Positions 43,114-53,088 of a stretch of 64,000 nucleotides of DNA are shown piece by piece. A program made the position numbers and the translations under genes. This DNA is from Massilia sp. WG5 (lineage in GTDB: Bacteria > Pseudomonadota > Gammaproteobacteria > Burkholderiales > Burkholderiaceae_D): the NCBI RefSeq assembly GCF_001412595.2, contig NZ_CP012640.2:2728001-2792000 (forward strand), in the 5' to 3' direction. The notes under the pieces are model-generated. The model had not been told where the DNA came from and made no database searches. It was given only the letters and a program-made list of their open reading frames with translations. Position 1 is the first letter of the stretch, and the number at the start of each line of letters is the position of its first letter.

Positions 43114-44346
43114 TCAGGCCGGGAGGCTCACGTGCGGCGCGCGCAGCACGCCGCCGTTGACCACGGCCCGGCACGGGTTCGCGCCGATCGCGTACGCCAG
43201 GTCCGCCGGGCGGGCGATGTCCCACAGGGCGAAGTCGGCGCGCCTGCCCGGCTCGATCGTGCCGATGTCGGCGCGCCCCAGCGCACGCGCCGCGTTGGCG
43301 GTAACGCCGCGCAGGGCTTCGAGCGGCGTCATGCGCCACAGGGTGCAGGCCATGTTCATCGCCAGCAGCAGCGAGGTCATGGGCGAGGTGCCGGGATTGC
43401 AGTCGGTGGCCAGGGCCAGCGGCACCCCAAGCTCGCGCAGCAGGCCCAGCGGCGGCATCGCCGTCTCGCGCAGGAAGTAGTAGGCGCCGGGCAGCAGCAC
43501 CGCCACGGTGCCGGCGCGCGCCATCGCCGCCGCCCCTGCCGGCGACAGGTGCTCCAGGTGGTCGGCCGACAGCCCGCCGTACTCGGCCACCAGCGTCGCC
43601 CCGCCCTGGTCGGACAGCTGTTCGGCATGCAGCTTGACCGGCAGCCCGAGCCGGCGCGCGGCCTCGAACACGCGCGCCGTCTGCGCATGCGAAAACCCGA
43701 TCCGCTCGCAGAAGGCGTCGACGGCATCGACCAGTCCTTCGCCCGCCAGCGCCGGCAGCATGCGTTCGCAGACCTCGGTGATGTAGTCGTCGGCGCGGGT
43801 CGCGAATTCCGGCGGCAGCGCATGCGCGCCGAGGAAGGTCGTGGCCACGTTCACCGGCAGCAGCCGGCCAACCCTGCGCGCCGTGCGCAGCATCTTCGCT
43901 TCGGCATCCAGGTCGAGCCCGTAGCCGGACTTGATCTCGAGCGTGGTCACGCCCTCGGCCAACAAAGCCCGGATGCGCGGGCTGCTTTGCCGCAGCAGCT
44001 CGTCCTCGCCGGCCGCGCGGGTGGCGCGCACGGTCGACATGATGCCGCCGCCCTGGCGCGCGATGTCCTCGTAGCTGGCGCCGTTCAGGCGCGCTTCCCA
44101 TTCGTCGCTGCGATTGCCGGCATGGACGATGTGGGTATGGCAGTCGACCAGGCCGGGCGTGAGCCACAGCCCGCCGCAATCGTGCTCGCGCGCCGCCGGC
44201 GGCGCGTCCCCGCGCGCCCCGACCCAGGCGATGCGCCCGTCCCGCACCGCGACGGCGCCATCCTCGACGATGCCGTAGCCGTCCGCCATCGTGGCCATTG
44301 TCGCCAGGTGGGCGTTGACGAACAGGAGATCCACCGGCTCACTCAT
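43114..44346 (-). CDS. hutI: Imidazolonepropionase HutI
   Basis: A 410-residue amidohydrolase. The metal-binding [16 protein letters not shown] (HxH) and the family-typical [16 protein letters not shown] are followed by [16 protein letters not shown] and [20 protein letters not shown]. It opens the imidazolone ring to N-formimino-L-glutamate, the third step of histidine degradation. Its start overlaps the hutD stop by 8 bp. Confidence 0.95.
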   Translation of the reverse strand: MSEPVDLLFVNAHLATMATMADGYGIVEDGAVAVRDGRIAWVGARGDAPPAAREHDCGGLWLTPGLVDCHTHIVHAGNRSDEWEARLNGASYEDIARQGGGIMSTVRATRAAGEDELLRQSSPRIRALLAEGVTTLEIKSGYGLDLDAEAKMLRTARRVGRLLPVNVATTFLGAHALPPEFATRADDYITEVCERMLPALAGEGLVDAVDAFCERIGFSHAQTARVFEAARRLGLPVKLHAEQLSDQGGATLVAEYGGLSADHLEHLSPAGAAAMARAGTVAVLLPGAYYFLRETAMPPLGLLRELGVPLALATDCNPGTSPMTSLLLAMNMACTLWRMTPLEALRGVTANAARALGRADIGTIEPGRRADFALWDIARPADLAYAIGANPCRAVVNGGVLRAPHVSLPA

Positions 44347-44959
44347 AGCGGCCGTCGTCTTCGTCGAGGTCTTCCTCGCTGTCGTAGTAATGGATGTCGG
44401 CGATGAAGATCATCCCCTGCCCCGCCTGCAGCGTCCAGGTCGTGCCCTGGTCGAGCAGCACCGCGTCGTAGCGGACCATATTGATGCGCTGCTGCTCGCT
44501 GCACAGTTCCAGGCTGTCGCCCTCGGCCAGGAACAGCACGGTGACGGGCGCGCGCGCGACGAAGCGCGATTCGCCGCTCAGCACGCGCCGGCCGAACTGG
44601 TGGTAGCAGCGGTCGAGGCGGGTCATGACGTTGAAGTCGGTGTTCGGCCCGCGGCTCAGCTTCGCCATCACGCGCGACTCGCCGTCGAAGAGGGCGACCG
44701 GATCGGCCTTCGACAACATGACCGGCTCGGCGTCGTCGACCTCGAGCGTCATGCCATGCCCATCGACCAGGGCCAGGGTGCGTTCCACGCCCGGGAACTC
44801 GGAGAAGGCGCCGTCTTCGGCGATGGTCGCCAGGCTGACCCGCCAGTCGAAATCCTCGAAGCCGGCGTCGGGCGGGAAGACCGCGATCTGGGTCGTGCTG
44901 CCGCCGCCGTTCTTCCAGGGCACCGGACTCAGGCTGGCATAAGGAATGAGCATCGTCAT
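44339..44959 (-). CDS. hutD: HutD family protein
   Basis: A 206-residue HutD/Ves cupin: [40 protein letters not shown] and [18 protein letters not shown]. HutD limits flux through the hut pathway in pseudomonads, probably by binding formiminoglutamate. It lies between hutF and hutI and overlaps hutI. The acidic C-terminus ([14 protein letters not shown]) is longer than in most members. Confidence 0.92.
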   Translation of the reverse strand: MTMLIPYASLSPVPWKNGGGSTTQIAVFPPDAGFEDFDWRVSLATIAEDGAFSEFPGVERTLALVDGHGMTLEVDDAEPVMLSKADPVALFDGESRVMAKLSRGPNTDFNVMTRLDRCYHQFGRRVLSGESRFVARAPVTVLFLAEGDSLELCSEQQRINMVRYDAVLLDQGTTWTLQAGQGMIFIADIHYYDSEEDLDEDDGRYE

Positions 44960-44981
44960 GGGTTACCTCACCGATCAGCGA

Positions 44982-46355
44982 TTACATCTCGCGCAGGGCG
45001 CGCACGGCAGCAGTGTAACGCTGCGCGATCGCCTCCTGCGCGACGTGGCGCCCGCCGCGCACCACCCACTGGCCGCCGGCCAGCACGTCATGCACCAGGT
45101 TGTCGTTACCGCAGAACAGGAAGCGGCCGAGCACTTCGCTGGAGTCTACGCCATCGAGGTTGGGATGGGCGCTGTCCAGCACCAGCACATCCGCGCGCCG
45201 CCCCGCTTCGAGGCTGCCGACGGCGCGCCCGGCGGCGCGGGCGCCGCCGTGCAGGGCCTGGCGCCACAGGTAGGTGCCGACGTCGCGGCAGGCATCGGTC
45301 ACGGCGATGTTGCGCTGCTGCCGCGCCAGGCGCTGGCCGTATTCGAGCCAGCGCAGTTCCTCGACCGGGCTCTGGGAGACATGGCTGTCGCTGCCGATGC
45401 CGAACAGGCCGCCGGCGGCGAGGTAGGGCGTGAGCGGGAACAGGCCGTCGCCGAGGTTGGCCTCGGTGGTCGGGCACAGGCCGGCGACCGCGCCGCTGGC
45501 CGCCAGCGCGGCCGTTTCGCCTTCCGACAGATGGGTCGCATGCACCAGGCACCAGCGGCCGTCGATCTCGAGCTGGCGCATCAGGTAGTCGACCGGACGG
45601 CTGCCCGTCGCCTCCAGGCATTGCTGCACTTCGAGCTGCTGCTCGGCGATATGGATGTGCAGCGGGCGCCCGGCCGGCAGGCCGGCGACCAGTTCGCGCA
45701 GCTGGCCACCGGAGACCGCGCGCAGCGAGTGCGGCGCCGCGCCCACTTCGAGCTGCGGCCCGCGCTGCGCGTCGAGCGCCTCGACGAGGCGCAGCACCAG
45801 CGCCGGATCGGTGCGGAAGCGCTGCTGGCTGGGTTTGAGCGGCTGTTCGCCAAAGCCGGCGTAGCTGTACATCACCGGCAGCAGAGTCAGGCCGATGCCG
45901 GACTGGCGCGCCGCTTCGGCGATGCGCAGCGCGGTCTCGGCCGGATTCGCGTACAGTGCGCCGCCGGGGTCGCGCTGCACGTAATGGAATTCGCAGATCG
46001 AGGTGTAGCCGTGGCGCAGGCATTCCACCTGCAGCTGGGCCGCCACCGCCGCCATCTGCTCCGGCGTGATGCGGCCGGCAAAGCGGTACATCAGCTCGCG
46101 CCAGGTCCAGAAGCTGTCCTCGCTGCTGCCGGCCCGTTCGGCCAGGCCGGCCATGGCGCGCTGAAAGGCGTGCGAGTGCAGGTTGACCATGCCGGGCAGG
46201 ACATAGTCCGCCCGCGTGCTGCCTGCCGGCGCCTCGACCCCGGCGCGGACCTCGAGCAGGTCGCCGCGTTCGTCCCACGCCAGCAGCACGTCCTCGCGCC
46301 AGCCGTCCGGCAGCAGGGCGTGACGTGCGAACAGGGCGCGGGTCGACATGCTCAT
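44982..46355 (-). CDS. hutF: Formimidoylglutamate deiminase HutF
   Basis: A 457-residue amidohydrolase with VLPGMVNLHSHAFQRAMAGL (HxH zinc motif), LHIHIAEQQLEVQQCL, VHATHLSEGE and GIGSDSHVSQSPVEELRWLE. It converts N-formiminoglutamate to N-formylglutamate and ammonia. Start: the ATG at 46353-46355 overlaps the hutG stop by 4 bp; a second ATG two codons later is also possible. HutF with HutG marks the five-step route to formate and glutamate. Confidence 0.94.
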   Translation of the reverse strand: MSMSTRALFARHALLPDGWREDVLLAWDERGDLLEVRAGVEAPAGSTRADYVLPGMVNLHSHAFQRAMAGLAERAGSSEDSFWTWRELMYRFAGRITPEQMAAVAAQLQVECLRHGYTSICEFHYVQRDPGGALYANPAETALRIAEAARQSGIGLTLLPVMYSYAGFGEQPLKPSQQRFRTDPALVLRLVEALDAQRGPQLEVGAAPHSLRAVSGGQLRELVAGLPAGRPLHIHIAEQQLEVQQCLEATGSRPVDYLMRQLEIDGRWCLVHATHLSEGETAALAASGAVAGLCPTTEANLGDGLFPLTPYLAAGGLFGIGSDSHVSQSPVEELRWLEYGQRLARQQRNIAVTDACRDVGTYLWRQALHGGARAAGRAVGSLEAGRRADVLVLDSAHPNLDGVDSSEVLGRFLFCGNDNLVHDVLAGGQWVVRGGRHVAQEAIAQRYTAAVRALREM

Positions 46356-47140
46356 GCGCGCACCCACTCCACCGCCGCACCCAGCAGCCCGCGCAGCAGC
46401 GGCTGCACCTGCCCCGCCAGGTCGGGACGGTAGTCGAAAGGCGCCGCCTCGTTCATGTACAGGCACTGGGCCATCTCGAGCTGGATGGCGTGCACGCCGC
46501 CGGCCGGGTTGCCATAGAAGCGCGTGATATGGCCGCCCTTGAAGCGGCCGTTGAAGACGAAGGAGTACCGGTCCTGGCTGTCGACCAGCTTGATCATCGC
46601 GCCTTCCAGCTGCTGCGAGCAGGACTTGCCGTCGGCGGTGCCGAAGTTCAGGTCCGGCAGGCGGCCGTCGAAGAAGCGCGGCACCTGGGACGCGATCGAG
46701 TGGGCGTCCCACAGCACCACGCGGCCGTGCAGCGCCAGCAGGCGGTCGAGCTCCGCGCGCAGCTGATCGTGATACGGGCGCCAGTAAAGGTCCAGGCGGC
46801 GCCGGACTTCGGCCTCATCCGGCTCCATGCCTTCGCGGTACAGGCGCTCGCGGCCGAAGGTGTCGACCGGGCACAGGCCGGTCGTGTCCTGTCCCGGATA
46901 CAGGTTGGTGTTCTCGGGCGGGCGGTTCAGATCGATCAGGTAGCGCGACCAGCGCGCCGACAGCACCGAGGCGCCCATCCCCTCGGCGAAGCCGTACAAC
47001 GCGGGCAGGTGCCAGTCGGTGTCGGCGCGCGCCGCGGCGCAGGGCATCAGGCTTGCCGCCACGTCGTCGGGGATGTCGGTGCCCACGTGGGGCATCGAGA
47101 CCAGCAGCGGCAAGCTACCCGCCTTGAACCTGAAATCCAT
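46352..47140 (-). CDS. hutG: N-formylglutamate deformylase HutG
   Basis: A 262-residue FGase-family protein with LPLLVSMPHVGTDIPDDVAA, SARWSRYLIDLNRPPENTNL and GRVVLWDAHSIASQVPRFFD. It hydrolyses N-formylglutamate to glutamate and formate. The ATG at 47138-47140 with AGGAG upstream gives the usual length. It is between hutH and hutF in the operon. Confidence 0.94.
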   Translation of the reverse strand: MDFRFKAGSLPLLVSMPHVGTDIPDDVAASLMPCAAARADTDWHLPALYGFAEGMGASVLSARWSRYLIDLNRPPENTNLYPGQDTTGLCPVDTFGRERLYREGMEPDEAEVRRRLDLYWRPYHDQLRAELDRLLALHGRVVLWDAHSIASQVPRFFDGRLPDLNFGTADGKSCSQQLEGAMIKLVDSQDRYSFVFNGRFKGGHITRFYGNPAGGVHAIQLEMAQCLYMNEAAPFDYRPDLAGQVQPLLRGLLGAAVEWVRA

Positions 47141-47167
47141 CGTATCTCCTGAGCTGACCAAGCCGGG

Positions 47168-48718
47168 TTAAGGATGCAGCGCGGCGAACAGTTCGCGGCA
47201 CGACGCGGACAGCTCGCCGGCCATCACCATCTTCTTCGCCAGTTCGATGTCCGGCGCGAAGAAGCGGTCTTCGTCGAAGGCGGCGACGCGCCCGCGCAGC
47301 TGGGCGTGCACGTGCTCCAGGTGGCTCGAACTCGTCAGCGGCCGGTGGAACTCGATGCCCTGTGCCGCCGCCAGCAGTTCGATCCCGACGATGACACCCG
47401 TATTGTGCGCCATCTGGTCGAGACGGCGCGCCGCGAAGGTGGCCATGCTGACATGGTCTTCCTGGTTGGCCGAGGTCGGCAAGCTGTCGACGCTGGCCGG
47501 ATGCGCCAGCGACTTGTTTTCCGAAGCCAGCGCGGCGGCGGTCACATGGGCGATCATGAAGCCGGAATTCACGCCCGGCTCCTTGACCAGGAAGGGCGGC
47601 AGGCCGGACAGCGTGGAATCGATCAGCAGCGCGATGCGGCGCTCGGCGAGGGCGCCGATCTCGGCGATGGCCAGGGCCAGGGTGTCGGCCGCGAAGGCCA
47701 CGGGCTCGGCATGGAAGTTGCCGCCTGAAACGACCGTGCCCCCGTTTTCCTCGAAGATCAGCGGATTGTCGGTCACCGCATTCGATTCGATCAGCAGGGT
47801 GCGGCCGGCATTCGCAATCAAGTCCATCACGGCGCCCATCACCTGCGGCTGGCAGCGCAGGCTGTAGGGGTCCTGCACGCGTTCGTCGCCGACCAGGTGC
47901 GAGGCGCGGATCGCGCTGCCGGCCACCAGTTCGCGGTAGATCTGCGCCGCCGCGATCTGGCCCGGCTGGCCGCGCACCGCGTGCACGCGCGGGTCGAAGG
48001 GCGCATCGCTGCCGCGCGCGGCGTCCAGCGACAGCGCGCCCGTCACCATCGCCGCCTCCAGCAGGCGCTCGGCCATGAACAGGCCGTGCAGCGCCAGCGC
48101 GGTCGAGACCTGGGTACCGTTGATCAGGGCCAGGCCCTCCTTCGCCGCCAGCGTCACCGGCTCGATGCCGGCCGCCTGCAGCGCCGCACGCGCGTCCATC
48201 AGCTCGCCCTTCATGCGCACCTGGCCGACGCCCAGCATGGCCAGGGTCATGTGGGCCAGCGGCGCCAGGTCGCCGGACGCGCCGACCGAACCCTGCGACG
48301 GGATGGCCGGCATGATGCCGGCGTTGTACAGCGCGACCAGGGTGTCGACGATCAGCGGGCGCACGCCCGAATAGCCGCGCGCCAGGCTGCCGATCTTCGT
48401 CAGCAGGATCAGGCGCACGACGTGGTCCGGCAGCAGTTCGCCGGTACCGACCGCGTGCGACAGGATCAGGTTCTGCTGCAGCTGTTCGAGCTGGGCCTGC
48501 GGAATGTGGCGCTTGGCCAGGATGCCGAAGCCGGTATTGATGCCGTAGGCCGGATCGCCCTTGGCGACGATGGCCTGCACGGTGGCGGCCGAGGCCTCGA
48601 TGGCCTGGTAGGCTTCGGGCGCCAGCGCCAGGCTGCCGGCGTTCTGCCAGACGGCGCGCAGGTCGGTCAGGCGCAGGGCGCCGGGCTGCAGGGTCAGGTG
48701 GTTCAGTGCGTGGTTCAT
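47168..48718 (-). CDS. hutH: Histidine ammonia-lyase HutH
   Basis: A 516-residue ammonia-lyase in which residues 147-149 (ASG in [14 protein letters not shown]) form the MIO cofactor. Other signatures are [15 protein letters not shown] (Tyr base) and [16 protein letters not shown]. It deaminates histidine to trans-urocanate, the first step. Start: ATG at 48716-48718, overlapping the hutU stop by 4 bp. Confidence 0.95.
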   Translation of the reverse strand: MNHALNHLTLQPGALRLTDLRAVWQNAGSLALAPEAYQAIEASAATVQAIVAKGDPAYGINTGFGILAKRHIPQAQLEQLQQNLILSHAVGTGELLPDHVVRLILLTKIGSLARGYSGVRPLIVDTLVALYNAGIMPAIPSQGSVGASGDLAPLAHMTLAMLGVGQVRMKGELMDARAALQAAGIEPVTLAAKEGLALINGTQVSTALALHGLFMAERLLEAAMVTGALSLDAARGSDAPFDPRVHAVRGQPGQIAAAQIYRELVAGSAIRASHLVGDERVQDPYSLRCQPQVMGAVMDLIANAGRTLLIESNAVTDNPLIFEENGGTVVSGGNFHAEPVAFAADTLALAIAEIGALAERRIALLIDSTLSGLPPFLVKEPGVNSGFMIAHVTAAALASENKSLAHPASVDSLPTSANQEDHVSMATFAARRLDQMAHNTGVIVGIELLAAAQGIEFHRPLTSSSHLEHVHAQLRGRVAAFDEDRFFAPDIELAKKMVMAGELSASCRELFAALHP

Positions 48719-50442
48719 GGTACTTGCTTGATCATTGGGAGGTTCAGGCCGAAGCGTTTCGCGCATTCGATCGCGAGTTCATAGCCGGCGTCGGCGTGGC
48801 GCATCACGCCGGAGGCGCAGTCGTTCACCAGCACGCGCGCCAGGCGTTTATCCGCGGCCTCGCTGCCGTCGGCGACGATGACCACGCCGGCATGCTGGGA
48901 GTAGCCCATGCCGACCCCGCCGCCGTGGTGCAGCGAGACCCAGGTCGCGCCGCCGGCCGTGTTCAGCATGGCGTTCAGCAGCGGCCAGTCGGAGACGGCG
49001 TCGGTGCCGTCGCGCATGGCTTCGGTCTCGCGGTTCGGGCTGGCGACCGAGCCGGTGTCGAGGTGGTCGCGGCCGATCACGATCGGCGCCTTCAGCTCGC
49101 CGGTGCGGACCATCTCGTTGAAGGCCAGGCCGGCGATGTGGCGCTCGCCCAGGCCCAGCCAGCAGATGCGGGCCGGCAGGCCCTGGAAGGCGATGCGCTC
49201 GCGCGCCATGTCGAGCCAGCGGTGCACGCGCGCGTGCTGGGGGAACAGTTCCTTGATCTTGGCGTCGGTTTTATGGATGTCTTCCGGGTCGCCGGACAAG
49301 GCCACCCAGCGGAAGGGGCCGCGGCCTTCGCAGAACTGCGGGCGGATATAGGCCGGCACGAAGCCGGGGAAGTCGAAGGCGTTCTGCACGCCCTCGTCGA
49401 GCGCGACCTGGCGGATGTTGTTGCCGTAGTCGACGGCTTTGGCGCCCATGGCCTGGAAATCGAGGATCGCCTGGACGTGGGCGGCGCAGGATGCAGCCGC
49501 GGCCTTCCTGAGACGCGCGTGCTGCGCCGGATCCTGCTGCGCGGCCTGCCATTGTTCGACGGTCCAGCCGCGCGGCAGGTAGCCGTTGATCAGGTCGTGC
49601 GCCGAGGTCTGGTCGGTGACCAGGTCCGGCACCAGGCCGCCCTCTTTCGCGCGGCGCACCAGCTCGGGCAGCACCTCGGCGGCATTGCCGAGCAGGCCGA
49701 TCGACACCGCTTCCTTTTTATCCTTGTACTCGCGGATCATCTGCAGGGCTTCGTCGATGCCGTGGGCCTGCTTGTCGAGGTAGCGGGTGCGCAGGCGGAA
49801 GTCGATGCTGCTCTGCTGGCACTCCACCGTGAGCGAGACCGCGCCGGCGAAGGTCGCGGCCAGCGGCTGCGCGCCGCCCATGCCGCCCAGGCCGGCGGTG
49901 AGGATCCAGCGCCCCGCCATATCGCCGCCGAAGTGCTGGCGGCCGGCCTCGGCGAAGGTTTCGTAGGTGCCCTGCACGATGCCCTGGGTGCCGATATAGA
50001 TCCAGCTGCCAGCCGTCATCTGGCCGTACATGAACAGGCCCTTGCGATCGAGCTCGTTGAAGTGCTCCCAGTTGGCCCACTTCGGCACCAGGTTGGAGTT
50101 GGCGAGCAGGACCCGCGGCGCGTCGGGATGGGTCTGGAACACGCCGACCGGCTTGCCGGACTGGATCAGCAGGGTCTGGTCATCCTCGAGCGTCTTGAGC
50201 GACTCCAGGATCTGGTCGAAGCAGGCCCAGTCGCGCGCGGCGCGGCCGATGCCGCCGTAGACGACCAGGCGCTGCGGATTCTCCGCCACCTCGGCATCGA
50301 GGTTGTTCTGCAGCATGCGGTAGGCCGCTTCGGTGAGCCAGCTCTTGCAATGCAGTTCGCTGCCGCGCGGGGCGCGGATGTGACGGCTCGGATCGAAGCG
50401 CGGATCGGGCAGGTGGTCGGGACGGGGGGAAGCTTGGGTCAT
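48715..50442 (-). CDS. hutU: Urocanate hydratase HutU
   Basis: A 575-residue urocanase with [20 protein letters not shown] near the N-terminus, the NAD-binding [20 protein letters not shown] (about residue 180) and [20 protein letters not shown] near the C-terminus. It hydrates urocanate to imidazolone propionate. It is the first gene of the hut operon, with the HutC-controlled promoter just upstream and hutH translationally coupled downstream. Confidence 0.96.
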   Translation of the reverse strand: MTQASPRPDHLPDPRFDPSRHIRAPRGSELHCKSWLTEAAYRMLQNNLDAEVAENPQRLVVYGGIGRAARDWACFDQILESLKTLEDDQTLLIQSGKPVGVFQTHPDAPRVLLANSNLVPKWANWEHFNELDRKGLFMYGQMTAGSWIYIGTQGIVQGTYETFAEAGRQHFGGDMAGRWILTAGLGGMGGAQPLAATFAGAVSLTVECQQSSIDFRLRTRYLDKQAHGIDEALQMIREYKDKKEAVSIGLLGNAAEVLPELVRRAKEGGLVPDLVTDQTSAHDLINGYLPRGWTVEQWQAAQQDPAQHARLRKAAAASCAAHVQAILDFQAMGAKAVDYGNNIRQVALDEGVQNAFDFPGFVPAYIRPQFCEGRGPFRWVALSGDPEDIHKTDAKIKELFPQHARVHRWLDMARERIAFQGLPARICWLGLGERHIAGLAFNEMVRTGELKAPIVIGRDHLDTGSVASPNRETEAMRDGTDAVSDWPLLNAMLNTAGGATWVSLHHGGGVGMGYSQHAGVVIVADGSEAADKRLARVLVNDCASGVMRHADAGYELAIECAKRFGLNLPMIKQVP

Positions 50443-50468
50443 GGCAGGCTCCTGGAATATTTCTGGAA

Positions 50469-50497
50469 AGTCTAGGTTGTCTATACAACTTCGTCAA
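50469..50497 (-). promoter_or_regulatory. hut operon promoter with HutC-type operator in the spacer
   Basis: On the minus strand TTGACG (50492-50497) and TAGACT (50469-50474) are a -35/-10 pair with a 17-bp spacer. The spacer contains GTTGTATAGACAAC (50476-50489), an imperfect palindrome matching the TTGTAT-ACAA type bound by HutC repressors. Its position would let HutC exclude RNA polymerase. Transcription would begin about 20 bp before the hutU ATG. Confidence 0.75.
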
Positions 50498-50515
50498 TCC
50501 CCCGCCCCGTCCTTG

Positions 50516-52177
50516 TTACTTCTTCTGGTAGACCTGGCGGCCGGCAACCCAGGTTTCGAGCACCGTGGTCTTGTAGATATCGTAGGGCGACATCTTGAAC
50601 AGGTCGCGGTCGATGACGATGAAGTCGGCGTACTTGCCGGCTTCGAGCGAACCTAGCGTCTTTTCCTGGTGGCCGGCATACGCTGCGTCAAGGGTGAAGC
50701 AGCGGAAGGCTTCCTTCAGCGACATCTCCTGCTCCGGGTACCAGCCGGCGATCGGCTGGCCGTTCTTGTCCTGGCGGGTGACGGCGGCGTGGATGCCGAA
50801 GAAGGGATTCGGCGCCTCGACCGGGAAGTCGGAGCCGCAGGCGATGCGCGAGCCCTGCTGCAGGAAGCTGCGCCAGGCGTAGGCGCCCTTCATGCGCTCG
50901 GCCCCGATCCGGGTCTCGGCCATGTTCTTGTCCGAGGTCGCGTGGGTCGGCTGCATCGAGGGGATGATGCCGATGCGCTTGAAGCGCGGGATGTCGGCCA
51001 GGGTCACGACCTGGGCGTGCTCGATGCGGTGGCGCCTGTCGCCCGCCTTGTTGGCCGGGATCTCCTTGGCGAAGGTGTCGAGGATCTGCTTGTTGCCGGC
51101 GTCGCCGATCGCGTGCACGTTGACCTGATAGCCCTTCTTGATGGCCTTGGTGATCATCGCGTCGATCTCTTTGTTCGTGTGGAACAGCAGGCCGTGCGAA
51201 TGCGGATCGTCGCTGTAGGGCGCCAGCAGGGCCGCGCCACGGCTGCCCAGGGCGCCGTCGGCATACAGCTTCACGGCGCGCAGCGCGTACATGTCCTTGC
51301 CGTAGCTGTTGAGGGGCCCGTTTCTGGCCAGCTGGTCGAAGTCCGCGCCGGTGCCGCCGATCATGGCGTAGATACGGGCGCTCAGCTTGCCGTGGTCGGC
51401 GTAGTCGCGGTACAGCCTGTCCTCGCCGATGGTGATGCCGGCATCGTGCACGCTGGTCAGGCCGACGCTGGCCATGTTCTCCAGCGCGCGATCCAGCATC
51501 GCGCGGCCTTCCTGTTCGGTCTGCTGCGGCAGCACCTTGGTGACCAGGCCCTGGGCGGCATCGACCAGCACGCCGGTGGCGACGCCGTTCTCGTCGCGCA
51601 CGATCTTACCGCCGGCCGGGTCCGGGGTGGCATTCGTGATGCCGGCCAGCGCCAGTACGCGGCTGTTGGCCCAGCCGGCATGGCCGTCGACGCGCTCGAG
51701 CCAGACCGGGCGGTCCGCCACGGCGCCGTCGAGTTCCTTCGCGGTCGGGAAGCGGCCCAGCTTCCAGATCTCCTGGTTCCAGCCGCGCCCGCGCACCCAT
51801 GCCTGCTGCGGATTCGCGCGCGCATAGTCGGCGATCGCCTTCAGGGCGCCGTCCAGCGAGGTGGAAGTCGACAGGTCGAGCTGGGTCAGCATCGCGCCCA
51901 GGCCGAACACGTGGCCATGCGCATCGATCAGGCCGGGCAGCACGGTGCGGCCCTGCAGGTCCACGTGCTTCGCCTGCGGCGCCCTGGCCGCCACCTCCTG
52001 CGCCGTACCGACCGCGAGGATCCTGCCGCTGTCGTCGAAGGCCATCGATGCGAACTGGACGACGTCCCCTTTGGCATTCAGCGTGTAGCCGTTGGCATTG
52101 TCGATCACGGTATCGGCATGGGCCGCAGCCATGGCGCCGGCGGCGATCACGGCGAACTGCAGGGGTTTGAGGCGCAT
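50516..52177 (-). CDS. Secreted YtcJ-type amidohydrolase
   Basis: A 553-residue amidohydrolase (Amidohydro_3, YtcJ-like) with a Sec signal peptide (MRLKPLQFAVIAAGAMAAAH, cleaved near AHA-D). Metal-site motifs include VLPGLIDAHGHVFGLGAMLT and the later HAIGDAGNKQI, RHRIEHAQVVT and ACGSDFPVEAPNPFFGIHAA. The ATG at 52175-52177 was chosen over one five codons upstream because GGAG precedes it. YtcJ members hydrolyse imidazolidine- or N-acyl-type compounds; the substrate here is unknown. It is on the hut strand, but upstream of the hut promoter. Confidence 0.83.
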   Translation of the reverse strand: MRLKPLQFAVIAAGAMAAAHADTVIDNANGYTLNAKGDVVQFASMAFDDSGRILAVGTAQEVAARAPQAKHVDLQGRTVLPGLIDAHGHVFGLGAMLTQLDLSTSTSLDGALKAIADYARANPQQAWVRGRGWNQEIWKLGRFPTAKELDGAVADRPVWLERVDGHAGWANSRVLALAGITNATPDPAGGKIVRDENGVATGVLVDAAQGLVTKVLPQQTEQEGRAMLDRALENMASVGLTSVHDAGITIGEDRLYRDYADHGKLSARIYAMIGGTGADFDQLARNGPLNSYGKDMYALRAVKLYADGALGSRGAALLAPYSDDPHSHGLLFHTNKEIDAMITKAIKKGYQVNVHAIGDAGNKQILDTFAKEIPANKAGDRRHRIEHAQVVTLADIPRFKRIGIIPSMQPTHATSDKNMAETRIGAERMKGAYAWRSFLQQGSRIACGSDFPVEAPNPFFGIHAAVTRQDKNGQPIAGWYPEQEMSLKEAFRCFTLDAAYAGHQEKTLGSLEAGKYADFIVIDRDLFKMSPYDIYKTTVLETWVAGRQVYQKK

Positions 52178-52251
52178 CGCGGGGCTCTCCATTCTTCATT
52201 CTCGTAAAGAAGCAGAGTTTATAGAAAATTGCGTATTGGTCAATCTGCATC

Positions 52252-53088
52252 AAACCGGGGTCAGACTCCATTTTTTGGCAATTGCTCAGCAAAATCTTTT
52301 CGGGTGTTCGTGCAGTTGCTCTTTCAAGAACATTTCATACGATTGATATCGGTTGAGCGGCAAATTTTTCCTGTCTTTAGTTTCATATGTTTCATCTGCC
52401 CGCCGCCGCCATGCCACGTCCACGCCGAATCGTCCTGCCTTCAGCCCCCCTGCATATCATCCAACGCGGAAACAATCGCGTGCCCTGCTTCGTCACCCCG
52501 AGCGACTACCTCGCTTATCTCAACATGCTGCAAGAGTGTGCGTTCGATTGTGCTTGCGCCCTGCATGCTTATGTACTGATGACCAACCACGTGCACTTGC
52601 TCCTTTCGCCGGACGACGAAAGCGGCGCGAGCACGATGATGCAGCGGCTCGGCCGGCGCTATGTCCACTATTTCAATCGCCGCCATGGCCGTACCGGCAC
52701 TTTATGGGAAGGGCGATTCCGTTCCAGTCTGATCCAGGACGAGCGCTATCTGATGGTTTGTCATCGCTACATCGAGCTGAACCCGGTGCGGGCGAGAATG
52801 GTGGACACGCCGTCAGCCTATCCCTGGTCGAGCCATTCGGCCAACGCCTTTGGCCAGGACAATGCTTTGCTGACGCCCCATCTCAGCTACACCAAGCTTG
52901 GGACCGATCCGACAGCACGTCAGGCTGCGTACAGGCACCTCTTCGACGAAGCGCTGTCGGAAGAAGTACTGGATCGGGTCAGACAGGCCGGCAACGGTAA
53001 TCGGGCATTAGGCGCTGTATGCGACGCGTCGTCGGACGCGAAACTGGTTTTGGAGACATTTCCAAAAATCGGAGTCTGACCCCGGTTT
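52252..53088 (+). mobile_element. RAYT unit bounded by inverted REP-like repeats
   Basis: The 27-bp left repeat (52252-52278, AAACCGGGGTCAGACTCC at its outer end) and right repeat (53062-53088) are inverted copies matching at 25 of 27 positions. They enclose a single transposase gene. The left end is about 75 bp inside the amidohydrolase-transposase gap; the right end overlaps the ada stop codon by 2 bp. The GGGGTCAGACTCC unit is the kind of sequence RAYT proteins act on. Confidence 0.75.
52411..53079 (+). CDS. REP-associated tyrosine transposase (RAYT, IS200-like Y1)
   Basis: A 222-residue Y1 transposase starting MPRPRRIVLPSAPLHIIQRG, with the HUH motif NHVHLLL (His-hydrophobic-His) and the catalytic-Tyr helix region CHRYIELNPVRARMVDTPSA. 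A Met eight codons upstream was rejected because family members begin xRPxRI. RAYTs are domesticated IS200/IS605 relatives that mobilise or process REP sequences as single-stranded DNA. The last codons and the stop TGA lie within the right REP copy, so gene and repeat have been inherited together. Confidence 0.88.
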   Translation: MPRPRRIVLPSAPLHIIQRGNNRVPCFVTPSDYLAYLNMLQECAFDCACALHAYVLMTNHVHLLLSPDDESGASTMMQRLGRRYVHYFNRRHGRTGTLWEGRFRSSLIQDERYLMVCHRYIELNPVRARMVDTPSAYPWSSHSANAFGQDNALLTPHLSYTKLGTDPTARQAAYRHLFDEALSEEVLDRVRQAGNGNRALGAVCDASSDAKLVLETFPKIGV

